From: Butyrivibrio sp.
GTDB lineage: Bacteria > Bacillota > Clostridia > Lachnospirales > Lachnospiraceae
Length of the DNA stretch: 37,121 nucleotides
Assembly (NCBI RefSeq): GCF_017635265.1
Contig: NZ_JAGBLU010000114.1
Coordinates: 1 to 37,121, forward strand
Direction: 5' to 3'
Shown: one piece after another, positions 36,817 to 37,121 of the stretch
Layout: each line of letters begins with the position of its first letter
Numbering within the stretch: position 1 is the stretch's first letter
Notes under the pieces: generated by a model
The model's database searches: none
Seen by the model: only the letters and a program-made list of their open reading frames with translations
What the model was told of the DNA's origin: nothing
Translations under genes and position numbers: made by a program

Positions 36817-36855
36817 TTTTTTACTCCTCCATTTTCATTACTCTGTGATTTCTAT

Positions 36856-36948
36856 TTAATTCCCTTCAACAGCAACGATGCAGTTCTCATAATAGCCATC
36901 ACCAGTTGTTCTGTGACCACTAACAACTTGATAGCAATCATTTCTCAT
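36856..36948 (-). CDS. Possible 30-aa ORF coupled to the Ig-like gene
   Basis: The ATG overlaps the stop of the Ig-like gene (GGATGA), a layout typical of coupled genes. The peptide (MRNDCYQVVSGHRTTGDGYY, then ENCIVAVEGN) is not recognised. It may be noise. Confidence 0.3.
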   Translation of the reverse strand: MRNDCYQVVSGHRTTGDGYYENCIVAVEGN

Positions 36949-37121
36949 CCGGCAATCAAAAACTGTGCGCTAATAGGATACCGGTTCAAACTATCCCCTT
37001 CGCTGCTAACTCCTGAATCCAAAACATCCTTGGTTATCTTATATGTTCCAGGTTCAAGCTTTCCGTAAAGCCATTCCCAGTTAGTTTCAATCTCAGCTTC
37101 CCCATTCTTTGGAATATTGTA
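36945..37121 (-). CDS. Bacterial Ig-like protein, 3' part only
   Basis: The last 58 codons of a gene that enters from the right edge. The sequence (IETNWEWLYGKLEPGTYKIT, with NIPKNGEAE before and AQFLIAG at the end) matches the closing strands of the Ig-like domain found at the C-terminus of many Clostridial secreted proteins. The N-terminus is outside the window. Confidence 0.68.
   Translation of the reverse strand, partial: YNIPKNGEAEIETNWEWLYGKLEPGTYKITKDVLDSGVSSEGDSLNRYPISAQFLIAG

Overview
The window reads as accessory DNA of a low-GC Firmicute, most likely a Lachnospiraceae (Butyrivibrio-like) chromosome, chromid or large mobile element. This is inferred from strong GGAGG ribosome sites, the AT-rich composition, the type of excisionase and XRE genes, and the family mix. 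It has not been checked by any search. Almost everything is transcribed from the minus strand; the clear plus-strand genes are a kinase and a zinc-ribbon protein.

Left part (1-8.8 kb): an AAA ATPase; a hipBA toxin-antitoxin pair whose hipA carries a frameshift; a macrodomain poly(ADP-ribose) glycohydrolase; and an integration module (tyrosine integrase, excisionase-like protein, sigma-like regulator, XRE repressors). Between two of these genes lies an array of six TCCGAA boxes spaced exactly 11 bp apart. Middle (8.8-18 kb): an envelope group (4-TM protein, duplicated-domain exported protein, VanZ-like protein), a membrane Ser/Thr kinase, an orphan HicB, a SEC-C protein, a zinc-ribbon protein, a phosphoesterase and a large unknown protein.

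Core (18.1-26.2 kb): 26 tRNA genes, all minus strand, covering 18 amino acids (no His, no Pro), with a few tiny ORFs and two XRE genes among them. Four of these tRNAs (Met/Ile-type CAT, Val, Asn, Trp) have the T-loop interrupted directly after T54-T55-C56 by a 46-49 nt structured insertion whose helices covary between copies. Two others (Thr-TGT and Gly-TCC) have lost both the D-loop GG and the T-loop TTC. Directly beside the array is an operon encoding a Thg1-like 3'-5' nucleotidyltransferase, a DraRnl-type RNA ligase and a metallophosphoesterase, preceded by a compact structured leader RNA.

An unexpected link is a promoter module found seven times: a 16-bp box close to TCAACCACGNGTTAAT, followed after exactly 22 bp by a TANAAT-type -10 box. 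It drives the PARG, the zinc-ribbon protein, the unknown-550-aa/phosphoesterase pair, the YkgJ/DIP1984-like pair, the Thg1-ligase operon, a second DIP1984-family gene, and an unknown/phosphoesterase pair. I read these as one regulon for RNA end repair and ADP-ribose removal, acting with the tRNA bank, perhaps as protection against tRNA-cleaving defence or toxin systems. The promoters and operon order are seen; the shared purpose is inference.

Right part (26.3-37.1 kb): a nucleoside phosphorylase and a GNAT acetyltransferase behind a leader-peptide/terminator attenuator; a NimA-like flavoprotein; a lone precorrin-2 methyltransferase; a second GNAT; more XRE regulators; an HD-domain hydrolase; a peptide deformylase; an acidic unknown; and a cut-off Ig-like protein.
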